DNA of 64,000 bases from Firmicutes bacterium OM04-13BH (GCA_003481745.1 QULP01000008.1:1-64000); one strand, 5' to 3'. Numbered from the stretch's first letter, positions 33,970 through 43,185 are shown. Notes: generated by a model from the sequence alone, not told the origin. Numbers and translations are program-made.

Positions 33970-34738
33970 CCGCACTTTGGGACAAAGTGTCCCGAAGGAG
34001 GGTTTATTTCTCATGGACGGCATCGAGGGCCTGCGCTCCCTGCCGAAGCATAGCGTGGATATGCTGCTGACCGATCCGCCCTACGGCACAACCCGGAATT
34101 ATTGGGATGTGCCCCTGCCGCTCCCGGAACTGTGGGAGGCGGTGAAATGGGCGGTCAAGCCGAATGGTGCGGTGCTGTTCTTCGCACAGTGCCCCTTTGA
34201 CAAGGTGCTGGGCGCATCCAACCTCGCCATGCTCCGCTATGAGTGGATTTGGTACAAGGAGCGCGGAACAGGTTTTCTCAATGCAAACCGGGCTCCACTG
34301 AAAAAGTCCGAGAATATCTTGGTGTTTTACCAGAAGTCCCCGGTCTACAATCCGCAGTTTACTTATGGCAAGCCTTATACCCGCGTACATTCCCGAAGCG
34401 GTACAAGCTCCAACTATGGAAAATTTGAACGGCAGGGCTCGGAGTCCAACGATGGCCGCCGCTATCCCGGAAATGTGCTTTTTGTGCCTACGGTGTCCGG
34501 CGGCATCCACCCCACGCAGAAGCCCGTGGAGCTCTGCGAGTATTTGATCCGCACCTATACCCGCCCCGGCGAACTGGTCGCGGACATTTGCGCGGGCTCC
34601 GGCACAACCGCGATTGCAGCTATCAACACAGAACGCCGCTTTGTATGCTTTGAAACGGCCCCGGCCTTTTATGCCGCTGCCAGTGAGCGCATCCGTGCGG
34701 CGCAGGCAGTAAAAAGCTCTGGCGAGAAAGGAGTGTAA
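33959..34738 (+). CDS. DNA methyltransferase, N6/N4 beta-class
   Basis: About 259 residues. The catalytic motif DPPY occurs early (LLTDPPYGTTRNYW) and the SAM motif late (ADICAGSGTTAI), which is the beta-class order. The segment GIHPTQKP is typical of this group. No restriction partner is present, so it is an orphan enzyme that may protect the element from restriction. The start is uncertain: ATG 33959 overlaps the SpoVG gene and reads through a palindrome copy (LGQSVPKEG), while ATG 34013 has AAGGAGG 11 nt upstream. Confidence 0.85.
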   Translation: MTDSRTLGQSVPKEGLFLMDGIEGLRSLPKHSVDMLLTDPPYGTTRNYWDVPLPLPELWEAVKWAVKPNGAVLFFAQCPFDKVLGASNLAMLRYEWIWYKERGTGFLNANRAPLKKSENILVFYQKSPVYNPQFTYGKPYTRVHSRSGTSSNYGKFERQGSESNDGRRYPGNVLFVPTVSGGIHPTQKPVELCEYLIRTYTRPGELVADICAGSGTTAIAAINTERRFVCFETAPAFYAAASERIRAAQAVKSSGEKGV

Positions 34739-34740
34739 TT

Positions 34741-35310
34741 ATCCAGCAGTATTCTATCATTTACGCCGATCCCCCTTGGCGCTACTCGGCTAAGAAAGTA
34801 CAGGGCGCGGCGGAAAAACATTATCCCACTATGAGCATTGAGGAGTTATGTGCGTTGCCTGTGGCTGATCTTGCAGCCCCGGACAGCGCACTCTTTTTAT
34901 GGGCCACTTTCCCGCAGCTCCCGGAGGCGCTCCGGCTGATCGAGGCTTGGGGCTTCACCTACAAAAGCGTTGCTTTCGTCTGGCTGAAAAAGAACAAGAA
35001 GGCGGATAGCTGGTTTTACGGCCTTGGCTTCTGGACAAGGGGCAATGCAGAAATCTGCCTGCTGGCAACCAAGGGACATCCAAAGCGGCAGGCTGCCAAC
35101 ATTCATCAATTCATCATTTCCCCGATTGAAGCCCATAGCAAAAAGCCGGACGAGGCCCGCGCCAAAATCATTTCCCTGATGGGCGATCTGCCCCGCGTGG
35201 AGCTCTTTGCCAGGCAGACCCCGCCCGGCTGGGCTGTATGGGGAAATGAAGTAACACCAACCATCCCGGACTTTGGGACACATTGTCCCGAAGTACAGAA
35301 AGGAGTGTGA
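34741..35310 (+). CDS. MT-A70 family adenine methyltransferase, ATC start
   Basis: About 189 residues. The catalytic DPPW is at the N-terminus (YSIIYADPPWRYS). SALFLWATFPQLPEAL, YGLGFWTRGNAEICLLATKG and the KKPDEAR segment fit the MT-A70 (m6A) family. No usual start codon precedes DPPW; ATC at 34741 is 7 nt after AAAGGAG and gives the expected N-terminus. An ATG at 34831 would remove the catalytic motif. The C-terminus runs into a palindrome copy. It forms a pair with the beta-class methylase directly upstream. Confidence 0.82.
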   Translation: MQQYSIIYADPPWRYSAKKVQGAAEKHYPTMSIEELCALPVADLAAPDSALFLWATFPQLPEALRLIEAWGFTYKSVAFVWLKKNKKADSWFYGLGFWTRGNAEICLLATKGHPKRQAANIHQFIISPIEAHSKKPDEARAKIISLMGDLPRVELFARQTPPGWAVWGNEVTPTIPDFGTHCPEVQKGV

Positions 35311-35313
35311 TCT

Positions 35314-35703
35314 ATGCCCTATGTAAACGTACCAAACGATTTATCCAAAATCAAAACAAAGATGGCTTTCAACCTCACCAAACGCCAGCTTGTCTGCTTC
35401 GGCAGCGCGGGCGCAGTGGGGATTCCGGCCTATCTGCTGACCCGTGGCACCCTCGGCAATACCGGGGCGATGTTTCTCATGCTGGGAATTATGCTCCCGG
35501 CGTTCCTGCTGGCCATGTATGAAAAGGACGGCTTGCCCTTTGAAAAAGTTGTGCGAAACATTATCCGGGCTAAGTGTCTAAGGCCGGGGATCAGGGCCTA
35601 CCGAACCGAAAACATTTATGCGCCCTTTGCCGGGCCGGGCGCTGGAAAGGAGGATGTGATTGAAAAACACAAAGAAAAAAAACGGAGCCGCCGCCAAGGG
35701 TAA
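35314..35703 (+). CDS. PrgI family (VirB3-like) membrane protein
   Basis: A 129-residue protein. The N-terminal VPNDLSKIKTKMAFNLTKRQL segment is characteristic of PrgI. Two hydrophobic helices (about 33-70) and a basic tail follow. PrgI proteins recruit the VirB4 ATPase to the membrane complex. It overlaps the VirB4 start by 44 bp, a common arrangement. Confidence 0.88.
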   Translation: MPYVNVPNDLSKIKTKMAFNLTKRQLVCFGSAGAVGIPAYLLTRGTLGNTGAMFLMLGIMLPAFLLAMYEKDGLPFEKVVRNIIRAKCLRPGIRAYRTENIYAPFAGPGAGKEDVIEKHKEKKRSRRQG

Positions 35704-38020
35704 AGGCCGGGCGGCCCTGTCTGCCCAACAGACAATCCCGTATCTGTCCATGCACCCGGACGGTGTGTGCAAGCTCCCGGGTGGGCTCTATACAAAAACT
35801 GTGGAATATGAGGACATCAATTACTCCGTGGCATCCACCGAGGATCAGACTGCCATATTCAGCGGATGGAGTTCATTTCTCAACTACTTTGACAGTTCGC
35901 TGCCGTTCCAGCTTTCCTTTATCAACCGTCGTTCCCATTCCCGCAGCCGCTATCAAGTCAATATCCCGAAAGCGGATGACAACTATAACAGCGTCCGGGA
36001 TGAGTTTACCGGGATGCTGAAAAATCAGATTGCCAAAAGCAATAACGGCATTGAACGCTCAAAATACATCACCTTTGGCATACCCGCCGAGGGGATTGCG
36101 GAGGCACGGCCCCGTCTGGAGCGTGTGGAGGCCGATGTCATGGGAAACTTTAAGCGACTGGGCGTTCCCTCGGAGCCGATGGACGGACGGGCCCGCCTTG
36201 CGCTGCTTCATAGCCAGATGCACCCGGGGAGCCGTGAGGCGTTCCGCTTTTCGTGGAAAGACATCCCGCAGACCGGGCTCGGCACAAAAGACTTTATTGC
36301 CCCGGACAGTCTCGACTTCCGCCAGTCCCGCACATTCCGCATCGGCCAGTATTGGGGCGCGGTGTCCTACTTACAGATTATGGCATCGGAGCTTTCGGAT
36401 AAGTTGTTGGCGGAAATCTTAGAGCTGGATGCGGAAATGACCGTGACCATGCACATTCAGACCGTGGATCAGCTCAAGGCAATTAAGACCATCAAGGGGA
36501 AAATCTCGGACATCGGAAAAATGAAAGTGGAGGAACAGAGAAAGGCTGTGCGCTCCGGCTATGACCCGGATATTCTTCCCCCTGACCTGATTACATTCAG
36601 CAAGGACGCAGCGGAGCTTCTGGCTGATTTGCAATCCCGCAATGAGCGAATGTTTCTGCTGACCTTTACGGTGGTAAACCTTGCTCCTAACCGCCAGCGG
36701 CTGGAAAACGATGTGTTTACCGTGGGCGGTATCGCGCAGAAATACAACTGCGCTCTGCGCCGTCTGGACTGGCAACAGGAACAGGGCTTTGTTTCCTCGT
36801 TGGCCCTTGGTTACAACGAGGTAGAAATCCAGCGCGGTATGACCACCAGCTCCACAGCCATCTTTATTCCTTTTATGACAAGGGAGCTCCGCATGGCTGG
36901 GCAGGCCCTCTACTATGGCATGAACGCACTTTCTCACAATGTCATCATGGCTGACCGCAAAAAGCTGAAATCGGCAAACGGGATGTATTTGGGCTCTACG
37001 GGCTCCGGCAAGAGCTTTGCCGCAAAGCGCGAGCTCTTGAATGTGTTTCTCACCATCCCGCAGGATCGGATCATCGTGGTTGACCCGATGGGCGAATACG
37101 CTCCGCTGGTGCGAAGGCTGGGCGGCCAGGTGATCGAGATTGCCCCGGACAGCCCGCACCACCTCAATCCGATGGATGTGGAGCTCAATATGGCCGCCGG
37201 TGAAAGCCCGCTTTCCATGAAGGCGGATTTTCTTTTGTCCCTATGCGAGCTGGTGGTCGGCGGCAAGGAAGGCTTGCAGCCCATTGAAAAGACGGTCATT
37301 GACCGCTGTGTGCGTTTGGTGTACCGGGAACAGGCGCTCGGACTGGAAACTGCAAAAACACCGCTGTTGCAGGATTTGTACGAAGAGCTCTTACGCCAGC
37401 CGGAGCCCGAAGCCCGGCGCGTGGCAACTGCCTTAGAGCTTTATTGCACAGGCTCCCTCAATCTCTTTAACCATCCTACCAACGTCAAGACGGACAGCCG
37501 TGTGGTGTGCATCGTTCTGAAAAACATGGGCGAAAACCTTAGAAAGATTGCAATGCACATCACAAATGAGTTTGTTTCGCAGGCGGTGGATCAGAACTTC
37601 CACGAGGGTGCGGCGACTTGGTGCTACTTTGACGAGTTTCATATCCTGCTCCGTGATCCGCTGACAGCCAGCTACTTTGTGGCAGTCTGGAAAATGCTGC
37701 GTAAAAAAGGATGTGTGCCGTCTGCTTTGACGCAGAACGTCAAAGACCTTTTGGCCAGCCGGGAAATCGAGAACATTCTGGACAACACGGATTTTATGAT
37801 TCTACTTTCGCAGGCGCAGAGTGACCGTACCATTCTGGCAAAACAGCTCGGTATTTCCGAGCATCAGCTTTCCTATATCACACACAGCAATTCCGGCGAG
37901 GGGCTGTTGTTCTATGGAAATGTAACCATTCCGTTTGTGGATCGGTTCCCTCGCGGAGAAATCTATGACCTGCTGACTACCCGCCCGGAGGATATGAAGA
38001 ATGAAACGAAAAACGAATAA
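35660..38020 (+). CDS. VirB4-like conjugation ATPase
   Basis: A 786-residue motor ATPase of the type IV secretion channel. It has an N-terminal domain of about 420 residues, then Walker A GSTGSGKS (about residue 444), VVDPMGEYAPL, and Walker B in WCYFDEFHILL. It begins with TTG 35660, 6 nt after AAGGAGG, inside the prgI gene. A basic Lys-rich leader (KNTKKKNG) precedes the conserved part. The 3' end overlaps the hydrolase gene by 20 bp. Confidence 0.93.
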   Translation: MKNTKKKNGAAAKGKGRAALSAQQTIPYLSMHPDGVCKLPGGLYTKTVEYEDINYSVASTEDQTAIFSGWSSFLNYFDSSLPFQLSFINRRSHSRSRYQVNIPKADDNYNSVRDEFTGMLKNQIAKSNNGIERSKYITFGIPAEGIAEARPRLERVEADVMGNFKRLGVPSEPMDGRARLALLHSQMHPGSREAFRFSWKDIPQTGLGTKDFIAPDSLDFRQSRTFRIGQYWGAVSYLQIMASELSDKLLAEILELDAEMTVTMHIQTVDQLKAIKTIKGKISDIGKMKVEEQRKAVRSGYDPDILPPDLITFSKDAAELLADLQSRNERMFLLTFTVVNLAPNRQRLENDVFTVGGIAQKYNCALRRLDWQQEQGFVSSLALGYNEVEIQRGMTTSSTAIFIPFMTRELRMAGQALYYGMNALSHNVIMADRKKLKSANGMYLGSTGSGKSFAAKRELLNVFLTIPQDRIIVVDPMGEYAPLVRRLGGQVIEIAPDSPHHLNPMDVELNMAAGESPLSMKADFLLSLCELVVGGKEGLQPIEKTVIDRCVRLVYREQALGLETAKTPLLQDLYEELLRQPEPEARRVATALELYCTGSLNLFNHPTNVKTDSRVVCIVLKNMGENLRKIAMHITNEFVSQAVDQNFHEGAATWCYFDEFHILLRDPLTASYFVAVWKMLRKKGCVPSALTQNVKDLLASREIENILDNTDFMILLSQAQSDRTILAKQLGISEHQLSYITHSNSGEGLLFYGNVTIPFVDRFPRGEIYDLLTTRPEDMKNETKNE

Positions 38021-39719
38021 GACCAAGGAGGAGGCTTGGTCGCAGACCGCCCACGCCCCTGACGGGGAACAGCCTGGGCCGGAGGCTTCCGACACTTCGG
38101 GACAAAGTGTCCCGAAGTCCAAGTTCCGCAAAAAGAGCCAGCAGGAACAGGCTGCGGCGGCAAAGCTCCACATGGAGTCCCAAGGCGAAAAACTGGAACA
38201 GGCCCGGGAGAAGCTGGCAAAGCAAAAGCCGCCGAAAAAGCCCGGCCCGGTAAAACGCATAGGCCGTGTTGCCAGCGGTTCCGTTCACAGCTTCGTGCAT
38301 GGCAAGATTTTTGAAGTGGAACAGGAAAATGTCGGCACGGAAGGCGCACACCGTTCTGAGCTTGTGGGAGAAACCGCGCTGCGGCACGGCTCCCGCTTTG
38401 TGCGCCGTAAAGTCCGGGAACATCCGACAAAAGTGGTACGCAAGGCCGAGGCCCGCTATACCAAATACACGGCGGACTACCATTTTCACACCGCCGCACA
38501 GGAGCACCCGGAGCTGACGAAAAATGTCCTTACCCGCTACTGGCAAAAGCAACGGCTTCGCAGGCAATACCGCAAGCAGGCAAAGGAGGCTGCAAAGCAG
38601 GGCGCGGCTGCGGCTGGGAAAACTGCCACAGCCACAGAACGCCTGACCGCCCGGGCAGTGGAATTTGTCAAAAGTCATCCCGCAGGTGCCGTGGTTGCGG
38701 TGCTCTGTGTGTTACTCCTGTTTGCTATGCAGTCCTGTTCCTCTACCATGCTTATGCTGGGGAACGCCGGGGCCGGTGCATTAGGGGCCAGCACCTATCC
38801 TTGCGAGGATCGGGATATGCTGGCCGCCGAAGCTGCCTACTGTGCGCTGGAAGATGATTTGCAGCATTATCTGGACACCTATGAAAGCACCCATGACTAT
38901 GACGAATACCACTTCGATCTGGACGAAATCGAACATGATCCCTATGTGCTGCTTTCTCTTTTGTGTGCGCTCCATGAGGGACAATGGACAATAGGCGAGG
39001 TACAGGGAACGCTGCAAATGCTCTTTGACCGCCAGTACATTCTCACGGAGGATGTAGTGGTGGAAACCCGGTATCGCACGGAAACCGACACATGGACGGA
39101 CGCGGACGGCAACTCCCATACGGACACCTATCAGGTGCCTTACGACTATTACATCTGTACGGTCACGCTGGAGAACTTTGATTTATCCCATGTACCCGTG
39201 TATGTCATAGGCGAGGATCAGCTTTCCCGGTATGCCATCTATATGGCAACGCTGGGAAATCGTCCCGATCTGTTCCCGGATTCTCCCTATGTGAACAAGT
39301 ACATTACCGGGAAACCCGGTGATTACGAAGTGCCCGGAGAATATCTGGACGATGAAACCTTTGCTGCAATGCTTGCCGAAGCGCAGAAATACATCGGCTA
39401 TCCCTATGTGTGGGGCGGCAGTTCTCCTGCCACTTCCTTTGATTGCTCGGGGTACGTTTCGTGGGTCATCAATCACTCCGGCTGGAATGTGGGAAGGCTG
39501 GGCGCCCAGGGGCTCTATAACATCTGTACGCCGACCAGTTCTCCCAAACCCGGTGATCTGGTGTTCTTCAAAGGCACCTATGATACTCCGGGCGTGAGTC
39601 ATTGCGGGATTTATGTCGGTGACGGAAAAATGCTGCATTGCGGAGATCCCATCGGCTACGCAAATTTGAATACAAGCTACTGGCAATCTCATTTTTACGC
39701 CTATGGGCGTTTACCGTGA
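38001..39719 (+). CDS. CD1108-type membrane-anchored NlpC/P60 cell wall hydrolase
   Basis: A 572-residue protein. A long charged N-terminus (1-225) includes an in-frame palindrome copy (SGQSVPKSK). One transmembrane helix follows (about 228-248), then an extracellular region and a C-terminal NlpC/P60 domain with the catalytic Cys in FDCSGYVSW (about 480) and His in VSHCGIYVG (about 532). It would open peptidoglycan for the transfer channel, as VirB1-like hydrolases do. The start overlaps the VirB4 gene. Confidence 0.9.
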   Translation: MKRKTNKTKEEAWSQTAHAPDGEQPGPEASDTSGQSVPKSKFRKKSQQEQAAAAKLHMESQGEKLEQAREKLAKQKPPKKPGPVKRIGRVASGSVHSFVHGKIFEVEQENVGTEGAHRSELVGETALRHGSRFVRRKVREHPTKVVRKAEARYTKYTADYHFHTAAQEHPELTKNVLTRYWQKQRLRRQYRKQAKEAAKQGAAAAGKTATATERLTARAVEFVKSHPAGAVVAVLCVLLLFAMQSCSSTMLMLGNAGAGALGASTYPCEDRDMLAAEAAYCALEDDLQHYLDTYESTHDYDEYHFDLDEIEHDPYVLLSLLCALHEGQWTIGEVQGTLQMLFDRQYILTEDVVVETRYRTETDTWTDADGNSHTDTYQVPYDYYICTVTLENFDLSHVPVYVIGEDQLSRYAIYMATLGNRPDLFPDSPYVNKYITGKPGDYEVPGEYLDDETFAAMLAEAQKYIGYPYVWGGSSPATSFDCSGYVSWVINHSGWNVGRLGAQGLYNICTPTSSPKPGDLVFFKGTYDTPGVSHCGIYVGDGKMLHCGDPIGYANLNTSYWQSHFYAYGRLP

Positions 39720-39733
39720 CAGGAGGTTTTGAA

Positions 39734-39988
39734 ATGGCAACTACCAAAAGCATGAAAATTCAGGCCGAGATTGATAAGGTCAAGGCTAAAATCAGTGAAC
39801 AGCAGGCCCGGCTCAAGGAGCTGGAGCAGAAAAAGCTGGAGGCAGAAAACAGCGAGATCGTGGACATTGTGCGCGGCATGAGTATTTCCCTTACGGAGCT
39901 CCCGCTGCTGTTTGAAAAGCTGAAGGACGGCGAGGCTTTGGGACAAAGTGTCCCGAAGTCCGAAGAAGAAAAGAAGGAGGAAAACTGA
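39734..39988 (+). CDS. DUF4315 family protein
   Basis: An 84-residue, mostly coiled-coil protein (residues 5-45 with heptad Lys/Glu pattern), of a family found in clostridial conjugative elements between the hydrolase and CD1107 genes. The C-terminus contains the palindrome-encoded GQSVPK. AGGAGG precedes ATG 39734. Function is unknown. Confidence 0.82.
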   Translation: MATTKSMKIQAEIDKVKAKISEQQARLKELEQKKLEAENSEIVDIVRGMSISLTELPLLFEKLKDGEALGQSVPKSEEEKKEEN

Positions 39989-39990
39989 AT

Positions 39991-40740
39991 ATGAAACACT
40001 TTCGTATGTTGGCGGCGGGGCTTTGCTCCGCCGTTCTTTTATGCGGCTTTGCAATCCCGGCCTATGCCTATTCGGACAGTGGGAATGAGGAACCGCCTGT
40101 TGTGGAAGAAACTCCGGTCCCGGAGCCTGCGCCTACCATTACCCCGGGCGAGGGCTTTTCGGAGGATGGAAACCTTGTGACCCGTGATCTGCTTTACGAT
40201 GCCGCAACCAACAAACAATTCATCACGGTGGAAACCAGCGGTGGCAGCACCTTTTACATTGTCATTGACTATGACAAGCCTGTGGACGAGGACGGCGAAC
40301 AGTATCACACCTATTTTCTGAACATGGTGGATGAAGCCGATCTGCTGGCGGCACTGGAGGCCGCTGGCGGAGAACTTCCGGCCTGCTCCTGCACAGAAAA
40401 ATGTGCGCCCGGAGCCATCCATACGGATTGCGAGGTCTGCGCGGTCAACATGACCGAGTGTGCTGGCACGGCTCCCGAACCCGCCCCGGTGACGGAACCT
40501 GCGGAGGAGCCGGAACCCGAACCCCAGCAAAAAAGCAATACCGGGACACTTCTGCTGATTTTGGCAGTGGCTGTTCTGGGTGGCGGTGCAGGCTGGTACT
40601 TCAAAATTTACCGCCCGAAGCATGAAAAAGCTGCTGTACCCGAAGAGGATTACAGCGAGGAACTGGCTGATTATGACGATTCCGAGGACGATGGGCCGCC
40701 TTGGGACGAGGACGATACCGAAAGCGAGGATAATGAATGA
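39991..40740 (+). CDS. CD1107/DUF4366 family exported, membrane-anchored protein
   Basis: A 249-residue protein. It has a signal peptide (MKHFRMLAAGLCSAVLLCGFA, cleavage near AYA-Y), a Pro/Glu-rich linker, a central domain, a Cys cluster (ACSCTEKCAPG, DCEVC, ECAG), a C-terminal transmembrane helix (TGTLLLILAVAVLGGGAGW) and an acidic cytoplasmic tail. It belongs to the conserved transfer module; its exact role is unknown. Confidence 0.85.
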   Translation: MKHFRMLAAGLCSAVLLCGFAIPAYAYSDSGNEEPPVVEETPVPEPAPTITPGEGFSEDGNLVTRDLLYDAATNKQFITVETSGGSTFYIVIDYDKPVDEDGEQYHTYFLNMVDEADLLAALEAAGGELPACSCTEKCAPGAIHTDCEVCAVNMTECAGTAPEPAPVTEPAEEPEPEPQQKSNTGTLLLILAVAVLGGGAGWYFKIYRPKHEKAAVPEEDYSEELADYDDSEDDGPPWDEDDTESEDNE

Positions 40741-40913
40741 GATTTACCAACAACCCCTATGAGGGATTTATGAAAGAAAAAAGCTACTTTAAGGGTGTGC
40801 AACCCAGCCTGCCGCCGAAGGGCTCCCGCTGTGATGGCTGCCCTTACTGGCGCGGGATTGGCTGCGTGTTCTGCTACCGGGAGCAGCTCAAACCACCGGG
40901 CAACGGGAGGTGA
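40737..40913 (+). CDS. Small cysteine-rich protein, unrecognised
   Basis: 58 residues. The start codon overlaps the stop of the preceding gene (ATGA). Five cysteines are arranged as C-x-x-C...C-x-x-C plus one (SRCDGCPYWRGIGCVFCYRE), compatible with a zinc site. I do not recognise a family. Tight coupling on both sides (GGGAGG of the next gene lies in its last codons) supports it as real. Confidence 0.65.
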   Translation: MRFTNNPYEGFMKEKSYFKGVQPSLPPKGSRCDGCPYWRGIGCVFCYREQLKPPGNGR

Positions 40914-40917
40914 TGCT

Positions 40918-41271
40918 GTGGGCCGAGAACTGACCCGGACAGAAAAAGCGGCAATCCGCAGGCTGGTATCAAAATGGTGTGCCAACTATGACCGGGACTG
41001 CGGCTGCCTGCCGCTGGATTGCGAGTGCTATATGTTTGGGAAATGCTGGACAGGGGCATATTGCCGCTACTTCCGCGAGGCTGTTCTGCCCCTTGATCCG
41101 GCGCTGGAGGCTGCGCTGCTGGCAGAAGGGCCAAGGCCGGATTTCAAGGCTTGCCCGGTATGCGGCAGAGCCGTGGCTCCTGATGGACGGCAAACCTATT
41201 GTTCAGCGGCCTGTGCAAAAGCGGCACATCGCAGACAGCAGCGGGAATATATGCGGAAAAAACGAGGCTGA
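40918..41271 (+). CDS. Cysteine-rich VLP-type protein
   Basis: A 117-residue protein starting with GTG, 7 nt after GGGAGG. The N-terminal half contains the pattern CANYDRDCGCLPLDCECYMFGKCW seen in the Cys-rich VLP family of clostridial ICEs. The C-terminal part CPVCGRAVAPDGRQTYCSAAC looks like a treble-clef zinc finger, followed by a basic tail. It may bind nucleic acid; the role is unknown. Confidence 0.75.
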   Translation: MGRELTRTEKAAIRRLVSKWCANYDRDCGCLPLDCECYMFGKCWTGAYCRYFREAVLPLDPALEAALLAEGPRPDFKACPVCGRAVAPDGRQTYCSAACAKAAHRRQQREYMRKKRG

Positions 41272-41450
41272 TGTGTTGACAATTAGGCCAGCCCAAACCC
41301 GCTTATGACAAGGCTTTTTAAGGCCCTTTTCTGCGGGAGGTGTATGTTTCTATGTCCGGCCCTGTTTCCGTGAGATGCTGTCAACATTTTAGCTGCCGGG
41401 GCTTTGGGACAATTTGTCCCAAAGTTCCGGCTTTTGTGGAAGGAGGTACT

Positions 41451-42410
41451 ATGCCGAAATATTATCCGATCAACGAAGAAGCCGCAAAGCGGGCAAAAGA
41501 TATGAACAGCTTTTCCGACTATCAGCCGGGCTCCGCTACGGCGGGCTACCGGGCAATGGTCGATGAAGTGTATGCAGCGGCGGAACGCCAGAAAGCCCGT
41601 GTCGATCCCATGTACCATGATAAGATTGACGCGCTGGTGGATCGCTATGCCCGGAAACTTGCGGAAAATCTGAATGAACGCAATGTGATTGATGCCCGGG
41701 TGCCCTCTATTCTGATCTCCGGGGGCGGTAATTTCCCTGTGGCAAAAAAGCACAAGCAGAACGCCGCCCGGGATCGCAACTATGGAGAGTATGCGGAGAT
41801 CTCAAAACTGCTTGATAAAATCCGCTCTGTTGGTATGGGCGGGATCAGCGCAGACGATGATCTGGCCGTGGAAAAGCTGACAAAAAAGCTGGAGGGGCTG
41901 GAGTTCCAGCAGGCCACCATGAAGGCGGTCAATGCGTATTTTCGGAAACACAAAACGCTGGACGGCTGCCCGGAGCTTACGCCGGAGCAGGCCGAAAAGC
42001 TCAAAGCAGATATGACGCAGTCATGGCACTTGGATAAAAGCAAGCCGTACCCCACCTATCTGCTTTCCAACAACAACGCCAACATCCGCCGTGTACGCCA
42101 GCGCATTGAGGAACTGAGCAGCCGCTCCGAGTTTGCTGGCTGGACATTCCCCGGAGGTGAGGCCAAAATCAATGAGGCTGAAAACCGTTTGCAGCTTATT
42201 TTTGAGGAAAAGCCCGATGCCGATCAGCGGCAGGAACTGAAAAGCAACGGCTTTAAGTGGGCTCCCAGCCAAGGGGCATGGCAGCGGCAGCTTAACCAGA
42301 ACGCCATCCGTGCTGCGGCCCGGATAGACTTTCTGCGACCCGAGGACGGTACAAGCCCCTATCAGCTCCAGCCGTTTGTGAAAAGAGAAAACAAAGAAAT
42401 GTCTCGATGA
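41451..42410 (+). CDS. Conserved ICE protein, DUF3560/antirestriction-like, function unknown
   Basis: A 319-residue soluble protein. The C-terminal segment (LQLIFEEKPDADQRQELKSN, KWAPSQGAWQRQL) resembles the repeated module of DUF3560-like proteins in large mobile-element polyproteins, where it is linked to anti-restriction or DNA handling. A helical central region (about 100-230) precedes it. GGAGG precedes ATG 41451, and a palindrome copy lies 30 bp upstream. Family assignment is tentative. Confidence 0.6.
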   Translation: MPKYYPINEEAAKRAKDMNSFSDYQPGSATAGYRAMVDEVYAAAERQKARVDPMYHDKIDALVDRYARKLAENLNERNVIDARVPSILISGGGNFPVAKKHKQNAARDRNYGEYAEISKLLDKIRSVGMGGISADDDLAVEKLTKKLEGLEFQQATMKAVNAYFRKHKTLDGCPELTPEQAEKLKADMTQSWHLDKSKPYPTYLLSNNNANIRRVRQRIEELSSRSEFAGWTFPGGEAKINEAENRLQLIFEEKPDADQRQELKSNGFKWAPSQGAWQRQLNQNAIRAAARIDFLRPEDGTSPYQLQPFVKRENKEMSR

Positions 42411-42423
42411 TGGGAGGTGTACT

Positions 42424-43008
42424 ATGGACAAAAATCAAGGCTATTCGATTCTGAAGGCTGTTATGCTGGAAAATGGACGAGGATTTGCATTGGGCGAACA
42501 TCCCACCGCGCCATCCCGCTATGTCACATGGGCCTGCTATGATGACAAGGACGGCCTGCGGCAGTACGAATGGGGTCACTATGGAAATGACCGCACCGCG
42601 ATGGAACAGGATTTTACAGACCGGGTGCAGGACTATCAGCGTATTTATAACGTCGGGATCAGGCAGACCGAGGCTCCCGGCCTTTACAAGTATTATTCGA
42701 CCCAGCGGCCTGTGGACATCGGGACATTCCCGAAGCCGCCCTATAACAAGCCGGATGAAATCTTCAATTACGATCAGCGCGTCCCGGTGGAAAATGGCTC
42801 GTTCTTGGCTTGGGGCTATCTTACCTATACCCGTCCGCTGACGGAAAAGCAGGCATCCGACTATGAGCTGCGTCCTGCTCCTGATAATCCCGACAGGCCC
42901 CGTCCGATTGCCGAGCAGATGAAAAACGCGGCAAAGTTGGCGGAGGCAGATCGCGGCTCGGAGGCTCCGGCTCCCCAGCGCAGGCAGCCTGACCGTGGCG
43001 ATAGATAA
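42424..43008 (+). CDS. Conserved ICE protein, unrecognised
   Basis: A 194-residue protein. The N-terminal half (YSILKAVMLENGRGFALGEH, YVTWACYDDKDG) looks like a compact alpha/beta domain. The C-terminal tail shares IAEQMKNAAKLAE with the tail of the SpoVG-domain protein (IKEQMAEAAKQAG) and the PcfB tail (IREQLQQAADQLS), a short repeated segment across element proteins. GGAGGTG precedes the ATG. I cannot assign a function. Confidence 0.6.
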   Translation: MDKNQGYSILKAVMLENGRGFALGEHPTAPSRYVTWACYDDKDGLRQYEWGHYGNDRTAMEQDFTDRVQDYQRIYNVGIRQTEAPGLYKYYSTQRPVDIGTFPKPPYNKPDEIFNYDQRVPVENGSFLAWGYLTYTRPLTEKQASDYELRPAPDNPDRPRPIAEQMKNAAKLAEADRGSEAPAPQRRQPDRGDR

Positions 43009-43020
43009 GGAGGTGCGTAT

Positions 43021-43185
43021 ATGGAAAAGAAACGTGAACAGGAATTGTCTGTACTGGAGGTGCTGCGCCTGCACCGTGAATTTCATTTGCCGCGCCCTGC
43101 TCCGGTAGATGAACAGGAAAAGCCGCTGGATAAAGTAAAGGAGCCGCCCCGCGCCTGCCGCAGCCGGGAGCGTGAGGAGCGATGA
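43021..43185 (+). CDS. Small charged protein upstream of mobC, unrecognised
   Basis: 54 residues, very rich in Glu, Arg and Lys, with no cysteine cluster or membrane segment. AAGGAGG lies 7-8 nt before the ATG, and the stop overlaps the mobC start (ATGA), so it is translated as part of the mobilisation operon. Confidence 0.6.
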   Translation: MEKKREQELSVLEVLRLHREFHLPRPAPVDEQEKPLDKVKEPPRACRSREREER

